A stretch of DNA of 64,000 nucleotides from Gossypium raimondii (taxonomy: Eukaryota > Streptophyta > Magnoliopsida > Malvales > Malvaceae). The first letter of the stretch is position 1. The number at the start of each line of letters is the position of its first letter. The notes beneath the pieces are model-generated. The model saw only the letters and a list, made by a program, of their open reading frames with translations. It did not search any database and was not told the origin of the DNA. Shown in pieces: positions 51,929 to 64,000 of the stretch. The stretch spans positions 52,300,390 through 52,364,389 of the forward strand of contig NC_068576.1 of NCBI RefSeq assembly GCF_025698545.1, written 5' to 3'. The translations under genes and the position numbers were made by a program.

Positions 51929-54536
51929 TGTAACACCCCTAACCCATATCCATCGCCAGAATAGGGTTATAGGGCATTACCGGAGTTTACAAATTAATTT
52001 ACAAACATTTCATTATTTCATCAAGCATTCATATTTATAACCAATCAAAATCAAAACATTAATGAGCTAACGTTGGACAATTTAACTTATTCATGCCATT
52101 ATAACCAAAATCAAATCATCCAAAATTACTGATAGAACCAATGGATAGTGTGATATATCTCCGACAAGCTTCCAATCCAATCGAGCTTCCGATAATCATT
52201 TCAATGCATCTAATAATTATACATATTACCAATAATAATTCAATTCCAATAATAAAATACATATTTATATAATATTCATCACCAAATAACATTCAATTTA
52301 ATTAAAATTATACAAAATATAGTTCATACGAACTTACCAGGCTAAATTGCAGAAATACCAAAATTTAGGGACATTTTGGTAATTTTCTATTTTCCTCGAA
52401 TTTCCACCCAATCTTAATCTAAATTAATATTTTATTCAATTTATTAATTTAAATAATAAAACAATTCATTTCATGCAATTTGGTCACTTTTGACATTTTA
52501 CAAATTTACCCTTAATTTTTACTTTTATTCAATTTAGTCCCCTGAACCTAAAACATGCAAATTAGCCATTTTAATGAAAACTCATGCTAGTTGAATAATC
52601 ATATGTTTTCATCCTCCTCCTCCTCTCCATTCCACATCCTTAAATGTATATAACATGCTTATATGTAACATTATCTATAATTTCATTATTTACTTATTTG
52701 TTCATTCAAAGTTGTCCACTTGAGTCATAGTCACAAAATTATTTATATCTTGAGCTACGTAACTCCAAATTGAGATCCGTTAATTTTATATGAAACTAGA
52801 CTCACACATCGTTTTACTATAAAAATTTTAGAATTTTTGTTTAACCAATAAGTACAGTTTATTCTTTAAATTCATCCCTATTCTGCTGTCTGACAGTTTT
52901 GACTCTTCTTCACTAAAATTAATTATCTCCTTGTACAGGATTCGGATAATGTTCTCGTCTATTTATATTGAAAATAGACTCATTCAAGATTTTTAAAATA
53001 TAAATTTAAGCCCTAATCATTTTATCCAATTTTTATTATTTTCCAAAGTCAGAATAGGGAACCGAAATCATTCTGACATCATCTCACAAAATTTATTATA
53101 ACTCATGATTTACAATTTCATTGCTTACATCGTTTCTTTTATGAGAAACTAGGCTTAATAAGATTTAATTTCATAATTTTTTTATCCTCTAATACAATTT
53201 TTATGATTTATGGTGATTTTTCAAAGTTAACCTACCGCTGCTGTCCAAAACTATTTTAGTGCAAGATGTTGATAATCAAATTTATAACACCCTCCTTTCC
53301 TTTCTCCACAATATTTTCTATCAATTCCTCTTGTTTCCCTTCTCTAACATATCAAGAACATAGAACCTTATATAATAAAACCCTACATTAACATCAATTT
53401 CATACTTTTTCAATAATATCAAACTAAAAAATATATTGAAATCTTGATGTTCTTACCTTGTTCTATTGATTTCAATCTTTAACTTGATTTTCTCTCTCCT
53501 CCAGCCTCTATTTCTTAAATCTAACTTGATATTCTAGCTCCCCATGGTCTCCTTATCAATTTTCTCTCTTGGTGGCTATGGAAATTTCTTTGATTTCTAA
53601 GTGAAAATGGTGAACTTTTAGTGAGAGGACCAAATTGTAAAGAAAAGAAAGTTTCTTTCTTTCTTTTCTCTTCATACGTTGGAATGCATGGGAGATCATG
53701 ATGATTCTTACCTTTTCTTCCATATATATATATACTAAATAAAATAATAATAAAATGATAAAATATCATTTAAAAATAAAATTAAAATATTAATAAACTA
53801 ATATTTATTTATTTATTTAATCCAATATATCTCCAACATCATCATTATTTTATAGATTTCTCTTTCTTTTAATTGACCATTTTGCCCTTTAGATCTTTTA
53901 AAATTCCATCCTTGAGTCATCACTTAATTTGGTAAAATTACGATTTAGTCCCTCATAATTCTTCATCTATTCAATTTGGTCCCAGTTCATCCATTTTTCT
54001 TAGTTTCTAGATTATTTCACCCTTAAAATATTTACACAATTGGTCCTTCAAATTTTTTCATATTTACACTTTAACCCCTCAAATTTTGAGTATTTACTCT
54101 TGGGTAACAAAACTTTTCTCACTTTTGCAATTTAATCCTTTCTTTAATTAATATGTCATAATATACTTCCCAATGTTGTCATAACTCAAAATTCTCCTTT
54201 TTTTTCACTTTATTTCCTTACTATATCAAAGATAATATCTTACTGTAAAAATTTTCGGGGTATTACATTTCTCTCCGCCTTAAAATAAATTTCGCCCTCG
54301 AAATTTCCTTGTTTTACTATATCAAGAATACCTACTCTCTTACTGTAATAATTTTCGGGATCACATATCAATTTAGACTTTTTAAATAAATTGAGTGCTC
54401 AAACGTCGAAATTTTCGAATGAAATTTTCATGAAATCATTCCGTGAAATTGTAGACCATAAAAATAAAATTTTCCTAATCGAATTTGTGGTCCCGAAACC
54501 ACTGTTCCGACTAGACCAAAAAATTGGGTTGTTACA
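51929..54536 (+). mobile_element. Solo LTR 1 (2,608 bp), TSD CACAT
   Basis: Begins TGTAACACCCCTAACCCATA and ends ATTGGGTTGTTACA, i.e. TG...CA termini with the inverted TGTAAC/GTTACA. The 5-bp direct repeat CACAT flanks it at 51924-51928 and 54537-54541. There are no gag-pol domains, primer-binding site or second LTR, so this is a solo LTR left by LTR-LTR recombination. Probably Ty3/gypsy from LTR length and termini; that assignment is inferred. Confidence 0.92.
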
Positions 54537-55126
54537 CACATCAATAAACTCAATGTTATGACAAAAATTGAATAAAGGTTTGATCTTCGAAATCCAATTA
54601 TTAATCCAAACCTTAATAAGGTTGTCATCGTCAACTGACTAAGCAAGGCTTTGACGTAAAAGTGGTCAAACCTTGGAAATGGATCTCCAAACAACAGAAC
54701 ACAACCCCCTCGAAATATCTTCAGGACATACATTTGTAACCTTTTATTTGGCTCGGAGTATCTTCACCCCCAATGCTTGCTTATTGTGAGGAGATTAAAC
54801 CCCAACTTAAGCAAAAAGGACTCGTTTGGCACCTTAAGACTTCGAATTCTAGTCCAGCATTAGTGAGAGGTTGACAACAATCTGACTATTTAACCAAAGA
54901 CAACTTATGCCTCTCTGTATTCTTACCCCAAATAATTCCCCATACAAGCCTCACAATTTTTGCACAAACACTAATAGGGACTTTTATAGTTTGTATAAAA
55001 TAATTAGATATCGACAAAAGGAGTGATCACACAATAGTGACCCTTCCTGCCATGGAGAGCATTTTAGCGTCCCAACTATCTAGCTTCCTCCTGATTTTAT
55101 CCACTATAAGTACTCATTGTCACCCT

Positions 55127-55372
55127 TCAATGAAACAATGACATTCCCAAGTAATACCCCAAATCATCCGTCTCAGCAAAACCAAGAATGTTACAAATTT
55201 CTACGGTTGCACAAGGCTCAATATTTTTAAAGAAAAACACATCCATCTTATTAGCATTCACTTTATGCCCCGAAACAGTCCCGAACACATCCAGGACATC
55301 CCTTACCATCCATACCTGATCCACATCTGCTTCCGCAAGCAAGAACAAATCATCAGCAAAAAATAGATGCAA
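55127..55372 (-). pseudogene. LINE reverse transcriptase core fragment
   Basis: An open stretch with HLFFADDLFLLAEADVDQ, the YADD/FADD catalytic motif of reverse transcriptases, followed by a conserved SGHKVNANK-like block. Part of the split LINE between the two solo LTRs. Confidence 0.9.
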
Positions 55373-55832
55373 TATAACTGGGCCCTTCTTTACAATCGAA
55401 ATAGGCCTCCTAGAATTATCCTAAACCCCTTTATGAACAAGTTAACTCAATCTCTTCATGCAAAGAACAAATAGATAAGAGGAAAGATGACAACCTTGAC
55501 ATATTTTTCTCATTGGAATAAACTCATCCAAAAGACTCATTCCAAACAATCTGCATAGATACAGAAGCCTTCATTGGAATAACAGAGTCTCTTTGATAAA
55601 ATCCCACCTGAGTCTATCATAAGCCTTCTCCAAATCCACCTTAATGGCCATCCAGCCCTTCCTCCATTTTCTTGGTTCGCATCGAATGAACAATCTCTTG
55701 GACAATAATTATGTTGTTCGTAATATGTTTCCCTACTACAAAGCTGACTTGGTTCTAAGTAAAAAGCGTAGGAAATACAGGCTTGAACCGGTTAGCAATA
55801 ATCTTTGTAATAATCTTATACAATACATTACC

Positions 55833-58375
55833 TGTAACATCCTCAAAACCCCCTAGGTCGTAAATAATATGAGATAAAATCTTAGCGAAATAAGGTATAA
55901 GATCAAAGAAAACGAAAGTTGCAATATATCAAAAGAGAGTTAAGTCAAAAAGCATGACATGATGTATTAAGAAAGGGACTAAATCGTAAATATGTGAAAA
56001 GTTTTTAACTCAAGTGTAAATATTAAAAATTTAGGGGATCGAAGTGTAAAAATAAGAAAGTTAAACGACCAAAAGTGAAAATAATCCAATTTACTAATAT
56101 ATGGAATTGGCATGCAGGGACCAAATTGAATAGGTGAAGAATTGTGAGGGACTAAATCGTAATTTTACCAAATTAAGTGATTATTCAAGGATGAAATTTT
56201 AAAAGATTATAAAGGGTAAAATGTTCAATTAGCAAAAGGAGAATTCTAGAATGTAATTATGATGTTGATAATATTTTGGTAATTTTTTAATTAATTAGTT
56301 AACAATTATTTTATTAATATTTTACTTAGATATTTATTATTATTTTATTTAGAAAATGGTAGTATAAAAGAAAGGAAGGATGAAGGAAATTCATCATACT
56401 TCCAACGTGAGTGAAAGGATGAGAAATGAAATTTTCTTTTGTTTACAATTTAGTCTTTTGCCATGAAAACCTACCTTTTTACCCAAAATTTATGAAAATT
56501 TCCTTAGATATTAAAGAGAGAAGATGAAGTAGAGATTCTAGATAATATGTTCATCAATTTAGAAGCAAGAAAATAGTAGATGAAAGTGGAGAAAATGAGA
56601 AGAAAAAGGAAGGAAAGTGGCGAAGATGAGAAATGCATGGAAATGAAGAAATTCTTGACAAATGAGGTAAGTTTCATACTAAACCTACTTGTATTTCAAT
56701 AGATTGAGTTAAAGATGTTTTGAGTGAGATGTATGAAACATGTATTTAATCTAAATACTAGAAATAGAAAGCATTTGATGAAGAATAGAGACTTAAAACA
56801 CTAAATTGGTAAGAGAAAATGTGATTTGTATGGTGAAAAGTACTAAGATTAAGAAATGAATATGTAATCTACACATAAACATAAGTGCCTAAATTGTATA
56901 GTAATCAAAAGTATGGCAATTATGTGTGAATGAATGAAAGATAGTGCGAAGAACCATGGAAAAGAAAATATTTTTTCATTAAAACAGTTTGGACAGCAGG
57001 AGTGACTTAATTTTAAAATTCACCAAAATTATAGAAATTTAGTTAGAGGTTTAATTAAATATTTAATTAAATCTTATTGAGTCTAGTTTCATATGGAAAA
57101 ACGGTGAAAGAAATGGAATTTTATAGTTTGAGATATATTAATTTTTGTGAAACAAGGTCGGAGTGGATTCGGATTCCCCTGTTCTGACTTTGAAAAATCA
57201 TAAAAAAAATTGTAAAAAAATTATTAGGGTTTTAAATTTATATGTTTAATTTCTTAATGAGTCTATTTTCAAGAGAAATAAACGGAAACATCATCCAAAC
57301 CCTGTAATAAGATATAATTAATTTTAGTAAAGAAATGTCGAAGCTGTCAAATAGCAGAATAGAGACAAATTTGAAGAATTTATTGTACTTGTTGGCTTAG
57401 TCATAAATTCTAATTTTTTATGGTAAAAACATATTTGAGTCTAGTTTCAAAAACATCAAGCGGATCTTAATTTGAATTCTATAGTTCAAGATATAAATAA
57501 TTTAGTGACTATGACTCAAGTGGATAACTTTGATATGAACACACCAATAAATAGTGGAATTATCGATAATGTTACATATAAGCATGTTATAGACTAAAAG
57601 TTAAAGATTCTAAAAATATATGAATATATATATAGTAGATGAATTTGAAATGTTTGAAATGGTTGTAGCGATGGAATGATTAATACATGTGAATATGTTT
57701 AAGCGAATTGATAAAATAATAAGTGAATAATTGTTAATTGATGTAATATTGAATTCTTTGTTAAAATTTTATGAAGAATTAAATTTATTGGCACAATTTA
57801 GAAATAAATATGAAATATACGTAAAGTGGGTAAACTACTTTTGAAAGTGCAAGTCCTCCAATGGTTTTATTTGTAAAACTTTAATATTTGTGTTAATTTT
57901 ATAAACTTTGTTATCTTTTATTGAATATCATATTTTTATGAGGACTTGATATTAGAAATAAATGTAAGTGTATGATATGTAAAATGAAGTGGTGGTTATG
58001 ACATCTGAATATATATTTAGGTACTAATATAAAAAAATAAATAAAAATAAAGTGTGGAACTTGTAGGAAAATGGAGACAACGTCACGATGACAAGTTTGC
58101 TATGTCGCAACGTGGAAACCCCAACGTCGCGATGGCAGTTCAAAATTTTTTAGGAACTATACAATTTGGCCTTTGATCAATTGTGAATGTTTTAATGAGT
58201 TTCTTTAACTCATAATTCGTTCTATCGTAAATTCAATTATTACTGAAATAAGTTAATGATCTATATTAATTAAATAATATGATACATTGTTCTGAAATTT
58301 TCGGTAGTTGCTTCGGTAACGAATGTGACATACTAATACCTTGACTTGACGACCGGGTCGGATATGGATGTTACA
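55833..58375 (-). mobile_element. Solo LTR 2 (2,543 bp), inverted, TSD TTACC
   Basis: The plus strand runs from TGTAACATCCTCAAAACC to GGATATGGATGTTACA, flanked by TTACC at 55828-55832 and 58376-58380. The interior matches solo LTR 1 in reverse complement, e.g. the block reading CACTTGAGTCATAGTCAC(A/T)AAATTATTTATATCTTGA, so it is the same family in the opposite orientation. No internal coding region. Confidence 0.92.
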
Positions 58376-58760
58376 TTACCAAAGCTGATAGGACGAAATT
58401 AGGACAAGGATTCTAAACTCTGCACTTTTGGAATAAGCACTAACAGGGTTTTATTAATAGATTGGTTAATAGGAAGACCAACAAAAATACCCCGAATCCA
58501 ATAACACATATCCTGACCAACAATCTCCCTTTGGTTCTAGTAGAATAAAGCATGGAGCTCATCCGGGTCCGAAGCCTTCAACGGACCCATACTAAATAGA
58601 GCACTCCGAATCTCATCCATAGTTACATCCCTAGCTATATACTCCAACCCAACCGAATCAATACTCGGAAATAAACCAAGCATGCCTTCAATCATTCAAA
58701 GAGTAGAGGGTCTTGAAAAACGAAACCGCTTCATACGAAATATCTAATGGTCATTTGTAA

Positions 58761-60864
58761 CTCTTTACTTGCAAATCCAAGAAGCATCGACTATTTTTTG
58801 TTTTTGTTGTATTTTTTTTTTTTGTAAACCACACAAATAATCATAAAAAAGTTTATATTTTAAGCATTCATATTACATAGTTTGGTCGTTTTAATCTCAC
58901 ATAAAAATCACAAATAGTAAGTTGACGTGGCAATTAAAAATCAGTATAATGACAAATCGACCTTCAACTTTTACATATTATATTGATTTAGTCATAATTT
59001 AAAAATTAACCCACAAAATTTACAAATATTCTCAATTTGATCCTAAATCTAAAAGAAATAAAAGCATATATAAATATATAAATATTTTCAAAAATATAAT
59101 AATAAATTTAAGAAATAAATACAAATAAAGAATATTAGTGACAATAAATAATAATATATAAAATTTAAAATATATAAAAATAAATAAATAATTTAAAAAA
59201 ATAATAATAATAAATTTAGATTTTATATCAATATTAATATGAAATAAAAATGTATGAAGTATTCGGAAAGAAATGAACATGAAATGCATTGATGAGTATT
59301 AGAGAGAGATGAAGTTGGACATCCCCAAGAGACATGGAACCGACAAAGTTATCTCCCTTGGTTCAATATTTTCAATTATTGGATTAGGTTTTCTAGGGCT
59401 TTGATCGTTTAATTGGCGTACTTGAACTACCCAAGTTTGAAAGTTATTGATGAAATGTTTAAATCTGAAAAAAAAATATTTTCAAAGTTTTTCCATTCTT
59501 GAAAGATTTCACATTACATTATTTTCTCTACTTGAAGATTAGAGATTTGATTGTTTTAAAATAAAAAATTTCAAAATATTTGTTTTGTAATAGTTTAAAA
59601 TTTTGTTAATCTTTAAAGAAATTTAATTAAACAATATAATATTAATGATACAAAGTTTCAATTTAGGAAATAATCTAATGTGTCATCATTTATATATCGT
59701 CATTTGACACTCTAATAAATTAACATATGTATATATTTAAATTCTAAAACCGTCTTTTATAATTTTGATTAAAGACCCTAAGGTCAACCATCCAATATAA
59801 AATTAACATTCTTATTTTAAAATCGGCAATTATTTGCCCTATTGACAGGAATGAAAGCCTCATATTTGCAAATACATAAAAGAAGAAGCTCCATACAAAT
59901 CAGGATAATATTATTATTATTTATTTACTTTTATATAATTTCAGTGAGATTTAAGTAACATATTTTATATAATGCGTATGTTTTAACTTTATTACTCTCC
60001 ATGTTGATATCAGTTTTGAAGAATATGAATTGTCAATTTGTACAATTATTGCCCATAAATTTCCATAATTAAATGTCTAAATAAAATTATTATTTAAAAT
60101 CAATATAATCAATTTTATTGGGCAATTTTTGTTTTAGATATTTGAATATTAGGTCTTCCAACTTTTGTTAAGTATATAATTTAATTCTAATTCCTTCTAA
60201 ATGTTTTCAGTTAAATGTAAAGTTTGCCGTCTTAATTTATTATTTAGTTACTGTAAAGCTCATAGTAAATTTATCCAATCTCAACTCATTACAAGGATTA
60301 TAATTAGTATAAATATTTACTTAATAATAATTTTTAAAATACGTCACTGGATTACTTTTTAAGCTTATAATTGGTATAAAATTTATCTATACTAATTTTT
60401 AAACTAATTACTTTTAAAAAGCATATTAACTAATAAAATTTAAATATTTTTATAGAATTTTAATAAATTATTTATACGATTATTCAAATTTTAAAATTTT
60501 ATTGCGTACAATATAAGTATTTTTACGGCATTAAAATGTAGTATTTAAATAGTTTGCAATAGACAATATTTAAAATACATTACTTTATATTCTTTGTAAA
60601 ATGCACAGTTTTTTAATAATTTTTACAAATAAATTTATTTTTTAATTAATAAATATAATTAACTCGTGCATCGTACGGATAAAAAATAATTTAAAATATG
60701 ATATTTTATTGGATTTAAGCCAACTTAATTTTTACCATATTCACGAATGTAACATTTGTTTAAAACAAGCATAATACAAATGGTGTTAAATACTTTTTTA
60801 TTCAATAGGTTTGGAGGTGCATCATGGACTATTTTTAAGAAATGAAAATATTTTAAATATTTTT
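58761..60864. other. AT-rich intergenic DNA
   Basis: No gene seen. 59030-59260 is extremely A/T-rich and yields an 85-codon minus-strand frame of almost only Phe, Ile, Leu and Tyr, which is compositional noise. Around 58830-59000 there is MITE/LTR-like debris without defined ends. Confidence 0.6.
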
Positions 60865-62998
60865 TGTAATGATCTAATTTTCAAGAGTGTCGAATAGTGA
60901 TTTGAGATCACTAAATTCGATGAAAAGTTAGAAAAATTTATTAATTAATAATTATAAGTTAAGCGTGAGTTTAGAAATATTTTTGAATTAGTGAATTTTG
61001 TGATTTAAAAGAAATTATTAGGTAAATTGGGTCGAAAACGAGGTATCGAGACCTCGATATTATAAACTGATCCGTAAATATTTTTATAAATATTTACGGT
61101 GTGTCATTAGGGTAGTGTTAAAGTTTCGTTAAGAAATTTTAACGTTTCGATGGTTAATTGATTAAAAAAGATTAAATTGCAATAGAGATAAAAGTTTAAT
61201 TAAAGATTATAGAAAAGTTAAAAGGACCAAATAGGAAATTATGACTTTTCTAAAGTTGAGGCGGCATAAGTAGATTTTTTAAAATCTAAAGTTAAAATAT
61301 ATTATTATTATAATAATATTACTTAAAAGTTAAGTTATATATTATATATTATATTATGTTATATTATAAAAGAAATAAAAGATAGAAAAGAGAATTGAAA
61401 CATAATTGAAAAAGGAAAACAGAGAAGAAACAGGGAGAAAGAAAGAAAGAAAGAAAAGAAAAAGGAAAATTTGGGGTTTTAAAGTTCAAAGTTAATTTAG
61501 TAAGTCAATTTAATCTCTTTTCTTGTAATTTTGAGTTTTGGAGTTCTAGAACAAAATTTTCATGGTTTATGTTGAAATTTTGAAAGATAGTTGATTTTTA
61601 GACATGAGTTATGTTGAATTAATTGACGAATTAGGGGTTAAATTGATTGAATTTCAAGTTAGAAGTTAGTAAAGGGTTGGTTTGTAAAATAAATTATAGG
61701 CTTTGAATTAATAGAGACTAAATTGAGAGAATTTCGAAATTAAGGATTTATGGTGAAATTAGAGAGTTAAATTAGTTTAAAGTGGGAATGGAATGAAAAT
61801 ATGAAATTAGTTTTGAAAATAAAAGTTAGTCTCGATTCAGGGACTAAATTGGAATTTAGGCAAATATTGAGTAAAAATTGAAATATTTAATGTGAGATTG
61901 AATGGTGTTGTATTGATGATTTTTAATTGTTTTAATTCCGTAGCAATCGTTGTACTGAAATTCTCGACTAAAAAGGGGAAAAATATAGTCGACGAGGAAT
62001 AGCTCGAAATCCCTAGTTTGTATTTCTATAATCCGGATCTAATTATTAATTGTTGTATTTTTAATTAAATGTTATGGTAAGTGATTGAGGTGAGAATTAT
62101 TGTTTTTTTTTTTTTACAATTGAAATGAATTGTCTTGATATGTGATGAAATTATATTTGTTGAATTAAAGTGGAATATATATTATGAATATATATGTGTA
62201 AATGTGAAATTGTGTAAATATGATAATTGAATTATTTTTATATGTATAAAATTCAGCCTTAATGCCCAAGTAGATGGAATTTAGAACTATTGGGATATTA
62301 GTGGCATGCCATTAAGGAACTTTAGCGCGCTCTCTGTTTATTAGCACGTTGGTGCTCTCTGTTCATTAGTGCATAATAATGCACCTCTGTATTTGTGAAA
62401 TAGTAAACTGAAAATAGAATGTGAAACATGTTGTAAATACATGGAATACACGAGTTATATACTCATAAATTGATTGTCGAATGGATAGTGCCATTGTTTA
62501 AATGATACGTGAATAAATTATGGAAATGTATTATATATAGTAAGTGATGAAAATCGAGTATAGTGTGATTTTAAATGTTCAATTGTGCTTAACATTTTAT
62601 TATACATATTTTATTTTTTTATTTTTTTAAATATTCGGATTATAGAAATACCACTGAGTTTTTACTCAGCGTACGATTTTGTTTTTTGTGCGCAGGTTAA
62701 GTACTTAAGTTTGATCGCTGATTCAGCATCCAACAACGATCCCGAACTCAAATATGGTGATGTTTATTTCTTTGTGTCGGCATGTACCTAGATTGTCTAA
62801 ATATTTATTTTTTTATGGTTTGATTGTAAATGAAGTTATAAGATCTATTTTTGAGAGTTTATAATTTGGATTAAAACGATGCTTGATGACTTGTTTTGAT
62901 GATATAAAATATTTGAGATTTCTGTCTGGTTGATCTGTAATCTCAGGTAATGCTCCGTAACCCGGTTCTGGTGAGGGATACGGGTTGGGGGTGTTACA
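60865..62998 (-). mobile_element. Solo LTR 3 (2,134 bp), TSD TTTTT
   Basis: The plus strand starts TGTAATGATCTAATTTTC and ends GGGTTGGGGGTGTTACA, flanked by TTTTT at 60860-60864 and 62999-63003. The reverse complement opens TGTAACACCCCCAACCCGTA and stays close to the opening of solo LTR 1 for ~60 bp (both have a GGGTTA..G.GCATTACC-GAG segment); the remainder diverges. It is thus a related family, minus orientation. The T5 duplication is low-complexity and weaker evidence than those of LTRs 1 and 2. Confidence 0.85.
62328..62393. repeat. Short degenerate tandem repeat inside solo LTR 3
   Basis: GCGCTCTCTGTTTATTAGCA, then a second GTGCTCTCTGTTCATTAGTG and a third partial GCACCTCTGTATTTGTG: about three ~30-bp units with CTCTGT-TTATTAG as the core. 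Confidence 0.7.
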
Positions 62999-63003
62999 TT
63001 TTT

Positions 63004-64000
63004 CTTTTTAGGGGAATTTTAGAATTATAATTAAATTGATCAATTTTGTAAATGTTGATGACTAAATTTATTAAATTTTTAGAATTCAAACTAAAATGAC
63101 AAATTTTATAAATATTGATTGAGGGCTAAATTTATTGAATTTTTTAAAATTTAAGACTAAATTGATAAAATGTGTAAACATAATATAAGCAAAATATCGT
63201 AACAAAGAGAAATTGAAGATAAGATATCCAAGTTTGCTCACGACAGAATTTGCCTGAAAAGAAGAAAGTGCATTTTGTTCTTATAGTTAGTATAATTCTT
63301 TGGAAGGAATTTTAATACTAATATATAATTATGTTTTTAGAGTTAATATAATTTAATAGTTTGTTAAAATATTAATAATAAATCATTAAAATTTAATAAT
63401 ATATAAAATAAATAAAAATATAATTATAAATATGAAAATAATTATTTTGATGTTTAGGTAATTAGTGGTTAAAAATAAGAGCAACGTATTGTGTTGCAAT
63501 ATGTAAGGAAGGGATAAAATAGTTTTTGAATAATTGAAAAAAATCAAAATGAAAGAGTGGATTTTTTATAGTTTTTAATAATACAAAATTACTATTTATA
63601 TTATAAAATAGTTATTTTTAGGATAAATCTCAAAGTTCAAATGTAACTTTAATTTCGATCTAACTGTATATATTTTAAAATAAATATATCAATTTATTTA
63701 TATATTAAATAAATATAATTATTTGTGTATGCAATGATTCTCTAATGATACTCATGTTAATAGTTTAAGAAAATTGAATGAAATAAAATTACACAAAATC
63801 GAAATTAATATATAACATTACATATTTGATCAAATTCTATTGTATCTCAAATTTTATAATAATTGAAGTACCCAAACTTAGTAAAAAAGTATTATAATAC
63901 AATGTGATACATAAAACTATAATTGTATACTTATTAAAATAATTATTTTTCCTTTTTCTTAATAACGATCAGAATTAAACCTTAAATACCTGTATTGCAT
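63004..64000. other. AT-rich sequence with degenerate repeats
   Basis: 63030-63180 contains about three copies of a ~50-bp phrase centred on CTAAATTTATTGAATTTTT and AAATTGAT(A/C)AATTTTGTAAA, typical of plant retroelement debris. Nothing coding to the window end. Confidence 0.6.

Larger units (their letters stand above)
50700..58760 (-). mobile_element. 5'-truncated LINE (non-LTR retrotransposon), split by two solo LTRs
   Basis: Minus-strand pieces in order: 58760-58381 (start of the reverse transcriptase, ASDPDELHALFY-like block to FRPISFGN); 55827-54542 (RT core with HLFFADDLFLLAEA, whose FADD is the catalytic box, and a GHKVNANK region); and 51923-50700 (zf-RVT domain RVRHFLWLVLKERLL...CTICG, then an RNase H-like segment FIKLNTDG-equivalent with frameshifts). 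Several stops and frameshifts make it non-functional. The endonuclease and ORF1 are missing 5' of 58760, the usual LINE truncation. The interruptions coincide exactly with the LTR insertions and their target-site duplications, so the pieces were once continuous. Confidence 0.9.

Noticed and set aside
59032-59289. 85-codon minus-strand frame of Phe/Ile/Leu/Tyr
   Set aside because: Produced by extreme A/T composition, not a membrane protein gene.
62585-62791. 68-codon plus-strand frame
   Set aside because: Lies wholly inside solo LTR 3; no conserved domain.

Overview
The window reads as nuclear DNA of a dicot, most likely cotton (Gossypium) or another Malvaceae. The genes have many short AT-rich introns, the proteins closely resemble Arabidopsis families, and the repeats (long solo LTRs running from TGTAACACCC to GTTACA, foldback MITEs) have a cotton-like look. 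The genus is inferred, not proven.

Layout. The first ~50 kb is a gene-rich block. In order: (S)-ureidoglycine aminohydrolase UGLYAH (-, 13 exons, 304 aa); a 17-kb, 35-exon SpoU-type tRNA 2'-O-methyltransferase of the Trm3/TARBP1 type (+, 1834 aa); glutamate dehydrogenase of the GDH2 type (+, 9 exons, 411 aa); the light-harvesting-like protein LIL3 (-, 3 exons, 250 aa); a BDA1-like ankyrin/PGG membrane protein (+, 2 exons, 453 aa) with a rare GC-AG intron; the plastid Clp subunit CLPR4 (+, 7 exons, 306 aa); a CSN8 fragment keeping only the C-terminal exons (-); and an SUVH5/6-type H3K9 methyltransferase (-, ~919 aa). Every spliced model except the CSN8 fragment sums to a whole number of codons with no internal stop. 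Two neighbour pairs recall Arabidopsis chromosome 4 (CLPR4/UGLYAH = At4g17040/At4g17050; LIL3/SpoU MTase = At4g17600/At4g17610, from memory), which suggests ancestral gene order.

From ~50.7 kb onward the window is repeats. A 5'-truncated LINE on the minus strand (reverse transcriptase, zf-RVT, RNase H) is split by two solo LTRs of one family in opposite orientation, each with a perfect 5-bp target-site duplication (CACAT and TTACC). A third, related solo LTR lies at 60.9-63.0 kb (TTTTT). Smaller repeats within the gene block are a foldback MITE beside UGLYAH, a LINE ORF1 (DUF4283/zinc-knuckle) relic, a foldback made of LTR-end-like sequence, a MITE in an intron of the methyltransferase gene, and several local tandem duplications.

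The genes are unlinked housekeeping functions: purine-ureide catabolism, tRNA modification, nitrogen/carbon metabolism, plastid biogenesis and proteolysis, and chromatin silencing. I found no operon-like cluster or new multi-gene system. The most noteworthy items are a decayed genomic copy of CLPR4 exon 2 located 3.5 kb upstream of the parent, the N-terminally truncated CSN8, the GC-AG intron, and the nested inverted solo LTRs.
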